Shown here: positions 19,762 through 29,770 of the stretch, in pieces | Numbering within the stretch: position 1 is the stretch's first letter | Layout of the letters: every line of letters starts with the position of its first letter | Assembly (NCBI GenBank): GCA_020722565.1 | Contig: DYKO01000003.1 | Coordinates: 150,617 to 214,616 of the forward strand | Reading direction: 5' to 3' | From: Rikenella microfusus | Lineage (GTDB): Bacteria > Bacteroidota > Bacteroidia > Bacteroidales > Tenuifilaceae | Length of the DNA: 64,000 nucleotides | Notes under the pieces: generated by a model | Seen by the model: only the letters and a program-made list of their open reading frames with translations | Database searches by the model: none | Told to the model about the DNA's origin: nothing | Made by a program: the position numbers and the translations under genes

Positions 19762-19830
19762 GTCATCCTGAGCGAAGCAAAGGATCTCTTTCTAATGTAG
19801 TAGGGATGCATCGGCAGGCTCAACGTGACA
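19762..19830. repeat. Dispersed palindromic repeat, copy 2
   Basis: Begins GTCATCCTGAGCGAAGCAAA and ends GCTCAACGTGACA. It has the same outline as copy 1 but a diverged centre. With copy 1 it sits in the 540-nt gap between the two giant paralogues; the rest of the gap (19831-20153) is A+T-rich, with no gene or terminator that I can support. Confidence 0.65.
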
Positions 19831-20153
19831 AGAGGAGCGTGGCATGTAGGCAAGTAAACATAAGCCTTTTTAGTTGTCCAATAAACATTGTTAAACTAGG
19901 AAATCTTAAACTAATTGTTATATTAATAGCCAATCCTGAACCAATGCTACCAAATCGTCATATTTTAGTGTTAAATATATATCGGACATTATAAAGGTTT
20001 CTTGGGGAGAATTTTGTTTAAAAGAATTAGTATTGCTTAATATTGTAACCTTATGGTTAATTTTACGATATAATACTGATGATAGTTTGAAATTTTTAAG
20101 TACAAACTATTAAGTAATAAGATTACTTATCAAACGAATAAAAATTTATAAAT

Positions 20154-23100
20154 ATGTTATACAAATTCAATAAAAAGGAAAAAGAGCCACAATGTTTAGG
20201 TTTCTATAATTTGGTTTCATTGCTAATTTATATCATGCTGTCTCTTACCGTATATAGGACTTTGGGACAAAATGCTGGAGACTATCGAACACGTAGTTCA
20301 GGAAATTGGAGTAGTACAACAATTTGGCAAAGATACAACGGAACAGCTTGGGTTGCTGCAACTGATTTTCCTGGCCAAAATGCTGGTACCGGAACGGTTA
20401 CCATACGAAATAATAACAATGTAACCCTTAATGTTACTCCGGCTAATAGCATTGGGGCATTGCTAGTTGCATCAGGATTTAATGCTACCGCTCTTACATT
20501 TTCAGGGGTAAACGAGTTAACTGTTACAGGCAATGTTACTGTTTCCTCAACAACAAATAATGTGGCTAAGAGTATTGCCGTGGGGGCGGGTACGTTAAGT
20601 TGTAACAATGTTTCTTTAAATTCTACGGGAGGGAATAATAATCGTGATGCATTTATCTCCGTTTCAACTGGAACCATTTCCGTTTCAGGGAATATCACAA
20701 TGAATTCCACGAGTGTTAGAACATATTTACGATTTACTGGAGCAGGCATTGTATACGTAGGTGGGACTGTTAGTGGTGGAGGTATTACAAGTAAGGCGGG
20801 CGGAGGTGCTGCAGCTCCAACATCTGGAACAATTAATTATAATAGTCTTGGCAATCAAAACATTGGGGCCTATACGTATTATAACCTTACCCTATCAGGG
20901 GGAGGAAATAAATCATTGGTCAATAACACACAGGTAAATAATATTCTTACAATATCTGGCAATTCTATTGTTGCTTTGGGTAATCACAATTTAATATTAA
21001 GCAATAATAGTGCATCGGCACTACAGGGAGGTCCATTTAGTTCGAGTTGCATGATTGCCACTGATGGCAGTGGATATCTGCAGAAAGCGGTAAACACTGC
21101 AACAACCTACGCCATACCCATTGGTTCCAATGCGGTGTATTCACCAGTTGAGGTAAGTGGCATTTCCGGAAGCACCTATTTGCGTTTCCGAACCGTTTAT
21201 AGCTCAACACTTGGTTCCCAGTACATAAAACGTTATTGGCAAGTTACAGGTTCGGCAGCCACCACGGCAACACTCAAGTTTACCTACGATGTCACAGAGA
21301 ACCCAGTTGATCCCACACTAATTTGGGTTCGACCAACTGCTGGATCATGGACAACACCAATTGGAACCCAATCGTTCGACAACATAGCAAAAACATTTAC
21401 CATTACCAATACCACTAATATATCGGCTGTTACTTCGGAATGGACTGCAGGATATCCCCCGAAAACGTTCTTTTCCTACCAAACCGGTAATTGGAACGAT
21501 CCGGGAACATGGACCAGCGATCCAGGAGGAACAACATGGGTACCTATGGGTACTCCAACAACCGATGGAGATATTGTGGTTATTCTTACAGGTCGAACTG
21601 TTACCCTAACCGCTGATGTTACCACGCCTAATCTTGAACTCAATATAAACGAGGGTGGAATCCTTGATATGTCAACATACGGCTTTACAAATACATTGAG
21701 TGAGCTTGATGGACAGGGGACACTTAAATTGGCATCAGTTAACTTTCCTGCGGTTACAACCAATAATTTTGTAAATACTGGTGGGGGTATTACAGAGTAC
21801 TACAATTCTGCTAATTTTACCCTACCCGTTGCCCAAACCACCTACAATACCCTGCGCATTAATGCCCCAGGTGTTACTGCCACTCAGCTCAATAACCTTA
21901 CCCTTAACGGCGATCTACATGTGGTAAATGGTACATACCAAATTAATGATAATACAGCACAGCGTCTCCAGCTTACTGTTAATGGCAATGTTACCGTTGA
22001 GAGTGGTGCTTCACTAACTGTTGGAAATGGTGTTACCAATAATACAACCGATCCTTTAGCTGTAGCAGAAGGAGGTACGGCTCCTTTCATAAATTACTAC
22101 GATACCCAATCGCACAGAGTAGTTGTTTATGGCGATTTTACTAACCACGGGACGGTGCGGTTCACCAATCTTTCCTATCCTATTTTCAATCAGTTTCCAC
22201 CAATCACCCTAGATGCCACAACCGGTTTTGCAACTGTATATTTCCGTGGGCCCACAAGCAATGTCCTTTATTGTAACGGTACCACCGATTTCTACAATCT
22301 GGTACTAGATAAGGGTGTGGACCAAACCTATGGCCTGTCGATATATTCAACCAATTATCCCTACTTCCGACTTTTTGGCGCTAATATACGTGGTGGATAT
22401 GGGGGGACTGCCAATCCCAACCTTCAAAAAGCACTATGGATACGCAACGGAACGTTGGTGCTACAGGGTACGCTTGTAATACCATCGCTAAGTGAGGGAA
22501 ACTGTAATAGCGGTACTAACGGTCCTAATTCGGACTACTATGTTCCTGGAAACGGAGCATTGGTTCTTGATGGCGACAATGTGGTGGTGCTAACCACTGC
22601 CGATAGCTATCAGGAGGTTAATGCAGCTTATGGTACAACAGCCCCCACTGATGCGGCTATGGGAGTAAATACTAATGCAGGGTGTAGCTCCTTCTCTATT
22701 TATGGCTTATTAAAAATAAATAAAGGCTATATATCCACTCGCGAAAGTGGAGGATTTATTCAATGGAACCTAGCATCTGGACAATTAGAAATAAATGGTG
22801 GCACTGTTGATGCCAAACAGTATCGTTCAGCGGGTACAGGTGGAGGTTTAGCTTCATATTCTCAAACAGGAGGCACCTTCCACTTAAGAGGACGGCTTAG
22901 GAGAATCCCTTCTGCCTATACTTCGGTAAGCGACTTGGTTAACGCACCAATAAATACAACAAGAAACACAGGAGGGATACAGGGCTCCTTAGGTACGTTT
23001 AACCTTAACGAGGCTGCTAATGTGTTTAATATGAGCGGAGGTACAATCAACATTTATGATGTATGTGGAAATTCTTTTCCAAATGCCTCTAACGAAAAGG

Positions 23101-26100
23101 CTTTTGAAGTTCTTAGCGATCCAAATAATATTAATGTTACCGGTGGATCTGTGGTGATTATACCCACTACGGGTAGTGTCGAACCCGATTCGCCTAACTA
23201 TCGTATTGTTTCTCGTGCTCCCTTTGGAAATTTAAGTATTAATCGTCAAAGCGGAACAGCCACCGTTCTGCTTACCACTTACCCTATTGAGGTTCTTAAT
23301 AATTTCTCAATCCTTTCTGGAATTTTTGATGCCAATAGCCTAAATCTAACCATTGGTGGAAATATGTTTGTAGCCAATGGTACCACATACACAACCGGTA
23401 CAAACTGGACAATATTTAATGGCTCAATAAATCAAACAATTACAGCAAATACTGCTACCGCACTTGCGTTTAAAAAATTCAGGATGGAAAAGGCTTCGGG
23501 GAAAATACTGAGCCTTTCCGGAACCCAAACCGATATTCAGGTTCAGGATTCTCTTATGCTGGTATGCGGGACACTAAACGATGGCGGCAAAACCATTTCT
23601 TTGGTTCCTTCCACTACCTCTACTACATCGTATATTTATAACAGCGCGCTTCATCTGGGAAGTGGTAAAATTGTGATTGCCGATGATGACCCAACCGATA
23701 TCAATGGCGACGGAAATGGCATCTTTCGCAACATGGAGCTGAACAATGCCGATGCACTTCAGGCTCCTGTACGGTTAAAAGCCAATACTACCATTTCGGG
23801 GGTACTAACTTTTTCTCAGGATAAGTTATTTGACCTTGGCCAGTACAACCTAAAATTCACATCAGATGCATCAATCAGCGGTTATAGTGCTACACGGTAC
23901 ATGACTACCTTGGGTCAGGCAGGGAATGGTGGTGTAACCAGAACCTATGTCAATGGAGCTGGTAGTTTTACCTTCCCGGTTGGTGCAGCCTCAACCAGTC
24001 ATGCGGGTCCAGTTTACGCTCCCGCTACCATAACTATAAACGGAAGTCCCACTGCTTGGGGCGATATCACCATTATTCCCGTAGGTTACGAACACCCCGC
24101 AACTACCAATAAAAACCGATCGTTAACCTATTTCTGGAGGGTTAAAACAGCAGGAATTAACCTTGGCTCCGCAACTGCAACACTTGGTTTTACCTATGAC
24201 CAGACCGATGTTATTACTGGTGCAGATGTTGCGGAAGATGGCTATGTGGCAGCCCGTTTTGATAATAATACAGTAACATGGACAAGTGGAACAGCCGCTG
24301 ACGTAGATGAGGCCAACAACATCTTAGGTGAGCCTGGACCCGGGGGATTCCTTGAATATGTCTCGTTTATCGACGGCGACTATACCGCAGGTGATAACAA
24401 TCCCACTAACCCGTTTGGAGCCACAACTACTTACTATAGCCGTCAAACCGGTTTATGGGGTGATGTTAATTCCTGGTCAACTATTTCCCATAGTGGTTCT
24501 CCTGCTTCCTCAGTTCCAGGTGCAGGAGATATTGTAATTATTGGCGATAACGATTCAATCTATCTTAACACAAACCTCACCACCCCAAATACCGATGTAA
24601 AAAGTTGTGCCATTCTTAAGATTGAATCCGGTTCTGCATTGGACATAGGTTATAACCCTGGTTGTAATTTTGCGCTGGTGCTTAATCATTCTAATGGAAA
24701 TGGGAACTTAAGATTAACTACAAACTATAATTCTAATTCTACCTTCCAGTTTCCCTCTGGTGATTACACAGAATTTAATAGAAACCTGGGAACAACAGAA
24801 ATGTACACAACAAATCCCAATGCAGGTACTACATACTATTTACCAAATGGTGTACCGGAGTATGGAAATCTTATTCTATCGCCACTAGGTGGATCCAATA
24901 TTATTTTCCCAAATAATGATTTGCTCATATATGGCAACCTGACTACTCGAGGGCAGAACGCCGATTCGTGGTTTTGCCCCGTTTGGAACACCGACTATCC
25001 TACTCCACCCACCACTCGAATTTCTAAAACAGTCACCATAAATGGAAATATAGACATTCAGGGCGGGGCCCTGGTATGGTATGGTGGAGGAACACTGTTG
25101 CAAACCATAATAGTAAAAGGGAATGTATTTGTAAATGCAGCTTCTGCTATCGATAACTGGGATGGTTCTTCTGCCCGTATGTACATAGGGGGTACGCTAA
25201 CCAACAATACTACAGGAGCTACAGGAGGAGGTATTTCAACTCCACGTGAATGTGATTTCAGAAACATTCCCCTTACATTTAACGAAACAGGAACCGCTTA
25301 TGTAACCAATACTGCTAACACACCCATTACTCGTTTTGGGAGGGTTATCATAGATAAGGGTACCTCTCAGGCCGATTCATTAGTAATTGATATTGGAGGA
25401 ACCCTAGCAACATTAACTAACGATTGGCTTACCCTAAGCAACGGTACATTGGTTTATCGTCGCAATAATCCAAGCACAGATTTTACCATTTCCACCACAA
25501 CCCCATTCGTTATTCCCGAAACGGCTGGTCTTTATATCGACTACCCTAATAACTCGGGTAATAGAAATATTCTTATCGCCAATTCAAATACCAATACCAA
25601 CGACGTTACGCTTGCTGGTAAGTTAACCATGAGGGCGGGTAGAGTTTTTGTGGGCCCCACCAACGGAACCACTAATAGTAACAATGATATTGTTTACACT
25701 GGTGATGGCAATTCCACCTTAATTATTGATGGCGGACAACTTTTTGTAAACGGGCAGATACGCCGCAATACCTCAACCACCACAGGTGTGCTAAAATATT
25801 ACCAAACAGATGGAGAGGTAGTTATTAATGGCCAAGGTGCTGATGCTACTGCTCTTACCCGTGCAAAGCTCGAGGTGACAAATACGGGGAGTGTATTCAA
25901 TATGAGCGGCGGAATCATAACCATTGTTCGTGGCGGGGGAACCTCCTTTGGCGATCTGTATATTCGACCTGCCATTGGAAGCGTTACGGGTGGCGAAATA
26001 ATTTTCACCCAAACTCCCTCATCATGGGCTACTGCTGATGCTAACCAAAATTACCGAATGGATGCCAATATTACCCTAAACAACATTACTATTGCCGGTA

Positions 26101-29100
26101 AAACCACAGCAACAGTTCGTAGCGCAACCCTGAACTTAATGGTTAACCCTCTGGTGCTGAATGGCTCTATCAACATAACAAATAGCCAAAGCTACTTAGT
26201 TTCTAACAGCATCAATATATCATTAAAAGGTGACTTTACAAATAATGGAACCTATACACCGGGAACCAATACTACATCCTTTAATGGAGACATCCAATCC
26301 ATACTAGGTTCTACGTTAACAACCTTTAATAATTTAGTAGTTAATCCTATAACATCGCTAACACTTACCAACAACATTACTGTAAACCATAATCTAACCC
26401 TTTCCAGCGGTTCCTTAATCTGCAATGATAATCAGGTTGAACTGCATGGTGACCTGACCAATAACGCTTCCTATACCGATAATGGTAACGGGTATGGTAT
26501 TTTGATGAATGGAAGCGCACTGCAATATATATCCGGAACTGGTACCTTCAGTACCCTTGAGTTGTATAACAGTAATGGAGCCTGTTTACAAAATTCTATA
26601 ACCCTAAATAAGAATTTGATTCTCACCGTTGGTAGCCTCAATATTAATCAGTACATGCTAAATTTAGGGGTAAATAGCATAATAGACGGTGCACCCTTTA
26701 GTACAACAAAAATGATAGTGGTTGACGGTGTATTTAGCAACGTGGGTATCCGAAAATACTTCAGCAGCTACACGGGTCCCGATCAAACATTTACTTATCC
26801 CATTGGGGTACCCGGGAAATATACACCAGTGGTATTTACCTACTCCAACAATACCACAACCGGTTACATTAGGGTAAATGCCATTAACGATAACCACCCC
26901 GGTGTTATTGACCCCACTAAGGTTTTACAGTACTACTGGGAGGTTGAAAACAATGCTGTTGCAGGGTTAAACGGTTCACTGGTATTTTATTATTTGAATT
27001 CCGACGTAAGTGGTTCTGAACCCGATTATGTTGCCGCCAGAACTGTTAATCATACCAGTTGGAGCAAAGCGGCTCCCGGCTCATCAACTGATAATGTTGA
27101 TGAAGTTAATAATACCATAACCTTTTACCTTTCAGGGGCAAATGATCTGGTAGGCGAATATACAGCAGGCGAAGACCCCGCTATTCCAAACAATATCCCA
27201 CAGTTTACCTCAACTAAGGATGGGAACTGGAGCGACCCCTCGGTTTGGGTTCAGACGGGAGGCGATCCCTATACCTTAACGGGGGCACCAAATGGTTTTA
27301 TAGTCACCATTAGTCCAAGTGATTCTGTAACCATTAATGAAAACCAAGTTTTTACTTATAGAACAACAATTGAAGGAACGCTACGTGTCGTTAAACCCTA
27401 CTATGGGCATAACATTGGCTTAGTTTTGGGGCAGGGGACTCTTTATGTTGATGGGGGGCCTTTCCCAGCAGGTAGATATAACGACTTCTTTGATTGCTCA
27501 ACAGGAGGGACCCTTGAGTATGGAGGAACAACTAGTTACAACGTTGTAGCTGACCTTTATAGCCAGGTTCGAAGGTTGCATTTTACTGGTACGGGTAGCC
27601 GTTACCTACCTGCAAAGGACCTAACCATTTGCGAACAGCTACTAATAAATGGTCCAACTCTTGATAATTCTGCCAATAACCGCAAGTTAACCATTCTTGG
27701 AACGATGGAACGGTATGGTACCGGTGCCTTTATTTCAGGTACGGGAGCCAATGCTTCGGTTGAGTTTGCCGGAAGTTCCGCTCAAACCGCTGGCGGCCCA
27801 TTGGGCGATTTTAGCGGCAGCAATAAGTTCAATAATCTAATAATCAATAATACTAATGGATTAAGCATTGGTACTAATGGAACAATTGACGTGGGTGGTA
27901 TCCTTTACCTGACCAATGGTATTATTCACACTACTTCAGCTAACCGATTGAAAATTGTAAATACTTCGCAAAATTGTGTAATTCCTGCTGCCGGATCTAC
28001 GTCATCGTTTGTAGATGGTCCTTTAACCAAAAATATTCTTTCCAGCGATAGTTTTAGGTATCCTCTTGGTAAGGGAACTACATTAGGAAGCAAGCTAACA
28101 ATAGTTTCGCCTGAAGCATACACCCCAGGAGTACTTGAGTGGACTGCCGAATTCTTTACACCAAATCCTACCTACAACAGTTACGCAACACCACTAACCT
28201 ACGTTAATTCAATGGAATACTGGAATGTTTCGGTACCATCCGGAGGGAGTGCCTATTTTGCCCTCGATTGGGATCCCAATAGCGATCTTACTCCGCTAAT
28301 GACCGAGAATGGCATATCGGATATGCGGGTTGCCTACGATAATTCAGGAACATGGACAGAACTTACATCATCGGCTACGGGAGACAACTATAACGGAACC
28401 GTTACTACTACTGATCGAGTAGCAATACCCTCTGCCGGTTCTGAAAACTTCACCACTGCTTGTATTAACACCACAAAACCAAGAGCTCGATTTAATCCAT
28501 CGGGTCCAGTTTGCGGCGATTCTGGCATACCTCTTATTTTTGTTGGTTCAGTAAAACCCCTAAATTATATTCTCAATTACACCAAGGATGGTGTTGCTCA
28601 AACTCCTGTAACCGTTACTTCTGAGCCTTATGTCCTACCTACCGATGTAACAGGTGCAACATATCAGCTAACCAGCTTTGTTTACAACCATCCTGCCAGT
28701 CCCGCAAGTGGGGTTGTTGATCCAACGCCTGTTACCACCTATACTCCTCCCACAACAGCCGATGCTGGATCTGATCAATCGCTTTGTGGAGCAACACAGG
28801 CAACCCTTGCAGCTAATACCCCCACAATTGGAACTGGCCAATGGAGCATTGTTTCAGGCTTAGGGGGATCAGTTGTTTCCCCCACGGTTCCCAACAGCTT
28901 ATTTAATGGTATTAATGGTAACAGCTATACACTGCGCTGGACAATTACCAATGGTGGTTGTACCTCAACCGATGATGTTAACATATCGTTCCCGCTCTTA
29001 CCCGAAAAACCAGCTGCATTTGTAACCTACGATGACAATGTATGTCAAGGCGATGTAAATATAGGCTATTCAGTGGCAGACAATCCATCATTAACCTATA

Positions 29101-29603
29101 CATGGGGTTACTCAGGCACAGGTGCAACCATCAATGGTTCAGGAAGCGCTATTACAATTGACTATGCGACGACGGCTACTTCGGGAGATGTAAGTGTATA
29201 TACCACAAATGGCTGTGGCGATAGCGATCCGCTAACATTAGCCGTTACGGTAAACGAACTTCCTGCTGCAGCCATTGCAATTTCTGGTAGCAGCTCAATA
29301 TGTGATGGCGATGCTTCAGAATTAACTATTACTTTGAGTGGGGGCACATCTCCTTACAATTTCAGCCTTACTGATGGAACAAATACCTATAATTTCAATA
29401 ATGTTACTTCGCCCTATGTTTACTCTACTGATAACCTGGTTTGGTCTGGCCCAAATCCCAGTAAAGTAATTACCTACTCCATTCCAACTGTTACTTCAGC
29501 CAATGGATGCAGCAATTCGGGTTCTAATACTGTTGACATTAATGTATACAAAAACCCCGAGACCGGGCCACAGTACCATGTACCCAATAACTTTACTTAC
29601 TAA
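20154..29603 (+). CDS. Giant secreted beta-solenoid protein (paralogue B)
   Basis: A 3149-residue paralogue of the preceding protein, in tandem. The N-terminus is a long signal or anchor: a Lys/Glu-rich n-region, hydrophobic core about 16-34, likely cleavage after TLGQ (39). It has no LamG domain. It opens directly with a W-rich module (SGNWSSTTIWQ, about 47), and similar modules recur near 436 (GNWNDPGTW), 1425 (GLWGDVNSW) and 2349 (GNWSDPSVW). The intervening beta-solenoid shares local blocks with paralogue A, for example LWIRNGTL followed by IPSLSEGN. About 2860-3135 holds PKD/Ig-like units (AGSDQSLCG, SSICDGDASELTITL). The tail PETGPQYHVPNNFTY matches that of A almost residue for residue. 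The alternative internal start MLSLTVYRTLGQ would give a shorter signal peptide. Function is inferred as a cell-surface fibre or adhesin; no enzyme motif was seen. Confidence 0.8.
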   Translation: MLYKFNKKEKEPQCLGFYNLVSLLIYIMLSLTVYRTLGQNAGDYRTRSSGNWSSTTIWQRYNGTAWVAATDFPGQNAGTGTVTIRNNNNVTLNVTPANSIGALLVASGFNATALTFSGVNELTVTGNVTVSSTTNNVAKSIAVGAGTLSCNNVSLNSTGGNNNRDAFISVSTGTISVSGNITMNSTSVRTYLRFTGAGIVYVGGTVSGGGITSKAGGGAAAPTSGTINYNSLGNQNIGAYTYYNLTLSGGGNKSLVNNTQVNNILTISGNSIVALGNHNLILSNNSASALQGGPFSSSCMIATDGSGYLQKAVNTATTYAIPIGSNAVYSPVEVSGISGSTYLRFRTVYSSTLGSQYIKRYWQVTGSAATTATLKFTYDVTENPVDPTLIWVRPTAGSWTTPIGTQSFDNIAKTFTITNTTNISAVTSEWTAGYPPKTFFSYQTGNWNDPGTWTSDPGGTTWVPMGTPTTDGDIVVILTGRTVTLTADVTTPNLELNINEGGILDMSTYGFTNTLSELDGQGTLKLASVNFPAVTTNNFVNTGGGITEYYNSANFTLPVAQTTYNTLRINAPGVTATQLNNLTLNGDLHVVNGTYQINDNTAQRLQLTVNGNVTVESGASLTVGNGVTNNTTDPLAVAEGGTAPFINYYDTQSHRVVVYGDFTNHGTVRFTNLSYPIFNQFPPITLDATTGFATVYFRGPTSNVLYCNGTTDFYNLVLDKGVDQTYGLSIYSTNYPYFRLFGANIRGGYGGTANPNLQKALWIRNGTLVLQGTLVIPSLSEGNCNSGTNGPNSDYYVPGNGALVLDGDNVVVLTTADSYQEVNAAYGTTAPTDAAMGVNTNAGCSSFSIYGLLKINKGYISTRESGGFIQWNLASGQLEINGGTVDAKQYRSAGTGGGLASYSQTGGTFHLRGRLRRIPSAYTSVSDLVNAPINTTRNTGGIQGSLGTFNLNEAANVFNMSGGTINIYDVCGNSFPNASNEKAFEVLSDPNNINVTGGSVVIIPTTGSVEPDSPNYRIVSRAPFGNLSINRQSGTATVLLTTYPIEVLNNFSILSGIFDANSLNLTIGGNMFVANGTTYTTGTNWTIFNGSINQTITANTATALAFKKFRMEKASGKILSLSGTQTDIQVQDSLMLVCGTLNDGGKTISLVPSTTSTTSYIYNSALHLGSGKIVIADDDPTDINGDGNGIFRNMELNNADALQAPVRLKANTTISGVLTFSQDKLFDLGQYNLKFTSDASISGYSATRYMTTLGQAGNGGVTRTYVNGAGSFTFPVGAASTSHAGPVYAPATITINGSPTAWGDITIIPVGYEHPATTNKNRSLTYFWRVKTAGINLGSATATLGFTYDQTDVITGADVAEDGYVAARFDNNTVTWTSGTAADVDEANNILGEPGPGGFLEYVSFIDGDYTAGDNNPTNPFGATTTYYSRQTGLWGDVNSWSTISHSGSPASSVPGAGDIVIIGDNDSIYLNTNLTTPNTDVKSCAILKIESGSALDIGYNPGCNFALVLNHSNGNGNLRLTTNYNSNSTFQFPSGDYTEFNRNLGTTEMYTTNPNAGTTYYLPNGVPEYGNLILSPLGGSNIIFPNNDLLIYGNLTTRGQNADSWFCPVWNTDYPTPPTTRISKTVTINGNIDIQGGALVWYGGGTLLQTIIVKGNVFVNAASAIDNWDGSSARMYIGGTLTNNTTGATGGGISTPRECDFRNIPLTFNETGTAYVTNTANTPITRFGRVIIDKGTSQADSLVIDIGGTLATLTNDWLTLSNGTLVYRRNNPSTDFTISTTTPFVIPETAGLYIDYPNNSGNRNILIANSNTNTNDVTLAGKLTMRAGRVFVGPTNGTTNSNNDIVYTGDGNSTLIIDGGQLFVNGQIRRNTSTTTGVLKYYQTDGEVVINGQGADATALTRAKLEVTNTGSVFNMSGGIITIVRGGGTSFGDLYIRPAIGSVTGGEIIFTQTPSSWATADANQNYRMDANITLNNITIAGKTTATVRSATLNLMVNPLVLNGSINITNSQSYLVSNSINISLKGDFTNNGTYTPGTNTTSFNGDIQSILGSTLTTFNNLVVNPITSLTLTNNITVNHNLTLSSGSLICNDNQVELHGDLTNNASYTDNGNGYGILMNGSALQYISGTGTFSTLELYNSNGACLQNSITLNKNLILTVGSLNINQYMLNLGVNSIIDGAPFSTTKMIVVDGVFSNVGIRKYFSSYTGPDQTFTYPIGVPGKYTPVVFTYSNNTTTGYIRVNAINDNHPGVIDPTKVLQYYWEVENNAVAGLNGSLVFYYLNSDVSGSEPDYVAARTVNHTSWSKAAPGSSTDNVDEVNNTITFYLSGANDLVGEYTAGEDPAIPNNIPQFTSTKDGNWSDPSVWVQTGGDPYTLTGAPNGFIVTISPSDSVTINENQVFTYRTTIEGTLRVVKPYYGHNIGLVLGQGTLYVDGGPFPAGRYNDFFDCSTGGTLEYGGTTSYNVVADLYSQVRRLHFTGTGSRYLPAKDLTICEQLLINGPTLDNSANNRKLTILGTMERYGTGAFISGTGANASVEFAGSSAQTAGGPLGDFSGSNKFNNLIINNTNGLSIGTNGTIDVGGILYLTNGIIHTTSANRLKIVNTSQNCVIPAAGSTSSFVDGPLTKNILSSDSFRYPLGKGTTLGSKLTIVSPEAYTPGVLEWTAEFFTPNPTYNSYATPLTYVNSMEYWNVSVPSGGSAYFALDWDPNSDLTPLMTENGISDMRVAYDNSGTWTELTSSATGDNYNGTVTTTDRVAIPSAGSENFTTACINTTKPRARFNPSGPVCGDSGIPLIFVGSVKPLNYILNYTKDGVAQTPVTVTSEPYVLPTDVTGATYQLTSFVYNHPASPASGVVDPTPVTTYTPPTTADAGSDQSLCGATQATLAANTPTIGTGQWSIVSGLGGSVVSPTVPNSLFNGINGNSYTLRWTITNGGCTSTDDVNISFPLLPEKPAAFVTYDDNVCQGDVNIGYSVADNPSLTYTWGYSGTGATINGSGSAITIDYATTATSGDVSVYTTNGCGDSDPLTLAVTVNELPAAAIAISGSSSICDGDASELTITLSGGTSPYNFSLTDGTNTYNFNNVTSPYVYSTDNLVWSGPNPSKVITYSIPTVTSANGCSNSGSNTVDINVYKNPETGPQYHVPNNFTY

Positions 29604-29613
29604 AACACAAAAA

Positions 29614-29636
29614 CCCCGGATTATCCGGGGTTTTTT
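29614..29636 (+). terminator. Strong Rho-independent terminator after paralogue B
   Basis: CCCCGGA (29614-29620), loop TTA, TCCGGGG (29624-29630), then six T residues. It lies 11 nt after the stop. The upstream A-run makes it partly usable from the other strand, where galM converges. Confidence 0.92.
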
Positions 29637-29770
29637 ATAGGTTATGTGGATTATGTGTTCCAAATTATAACATGAGGATTGGAAAGAATTGAAAGTGTTA
29701 CAAAGCTTAATTTACCTTTACTTTAGAAAAGGCAAGTTTTTGTCATCTCTAACAATTGGCGAATAGCCAG

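Noticed and set aside
19659..19994. 111-residue plus-strand reading frame between the giant genes
   Set aside because: It is a translation of the two palindromic repeats (SSRAQSRDLL and SHPERSKGSL are their usual spurious products), with no domain after them.
20282..20749. 155-residue antisense reading frame inside paralogue B
   Set aside because: It arises from the T/N/G-rich codon pattern of the solenoid repeat; similar antisense frames occur at many places in both giant genes.
19569..29603. PETG near both giant C-termini as an LPxTG-type sortase signal
   Set aside because: Only about a dozen residues follow, with no hydrophobic helix or basic tail, and this is a Gram-negative lineage.
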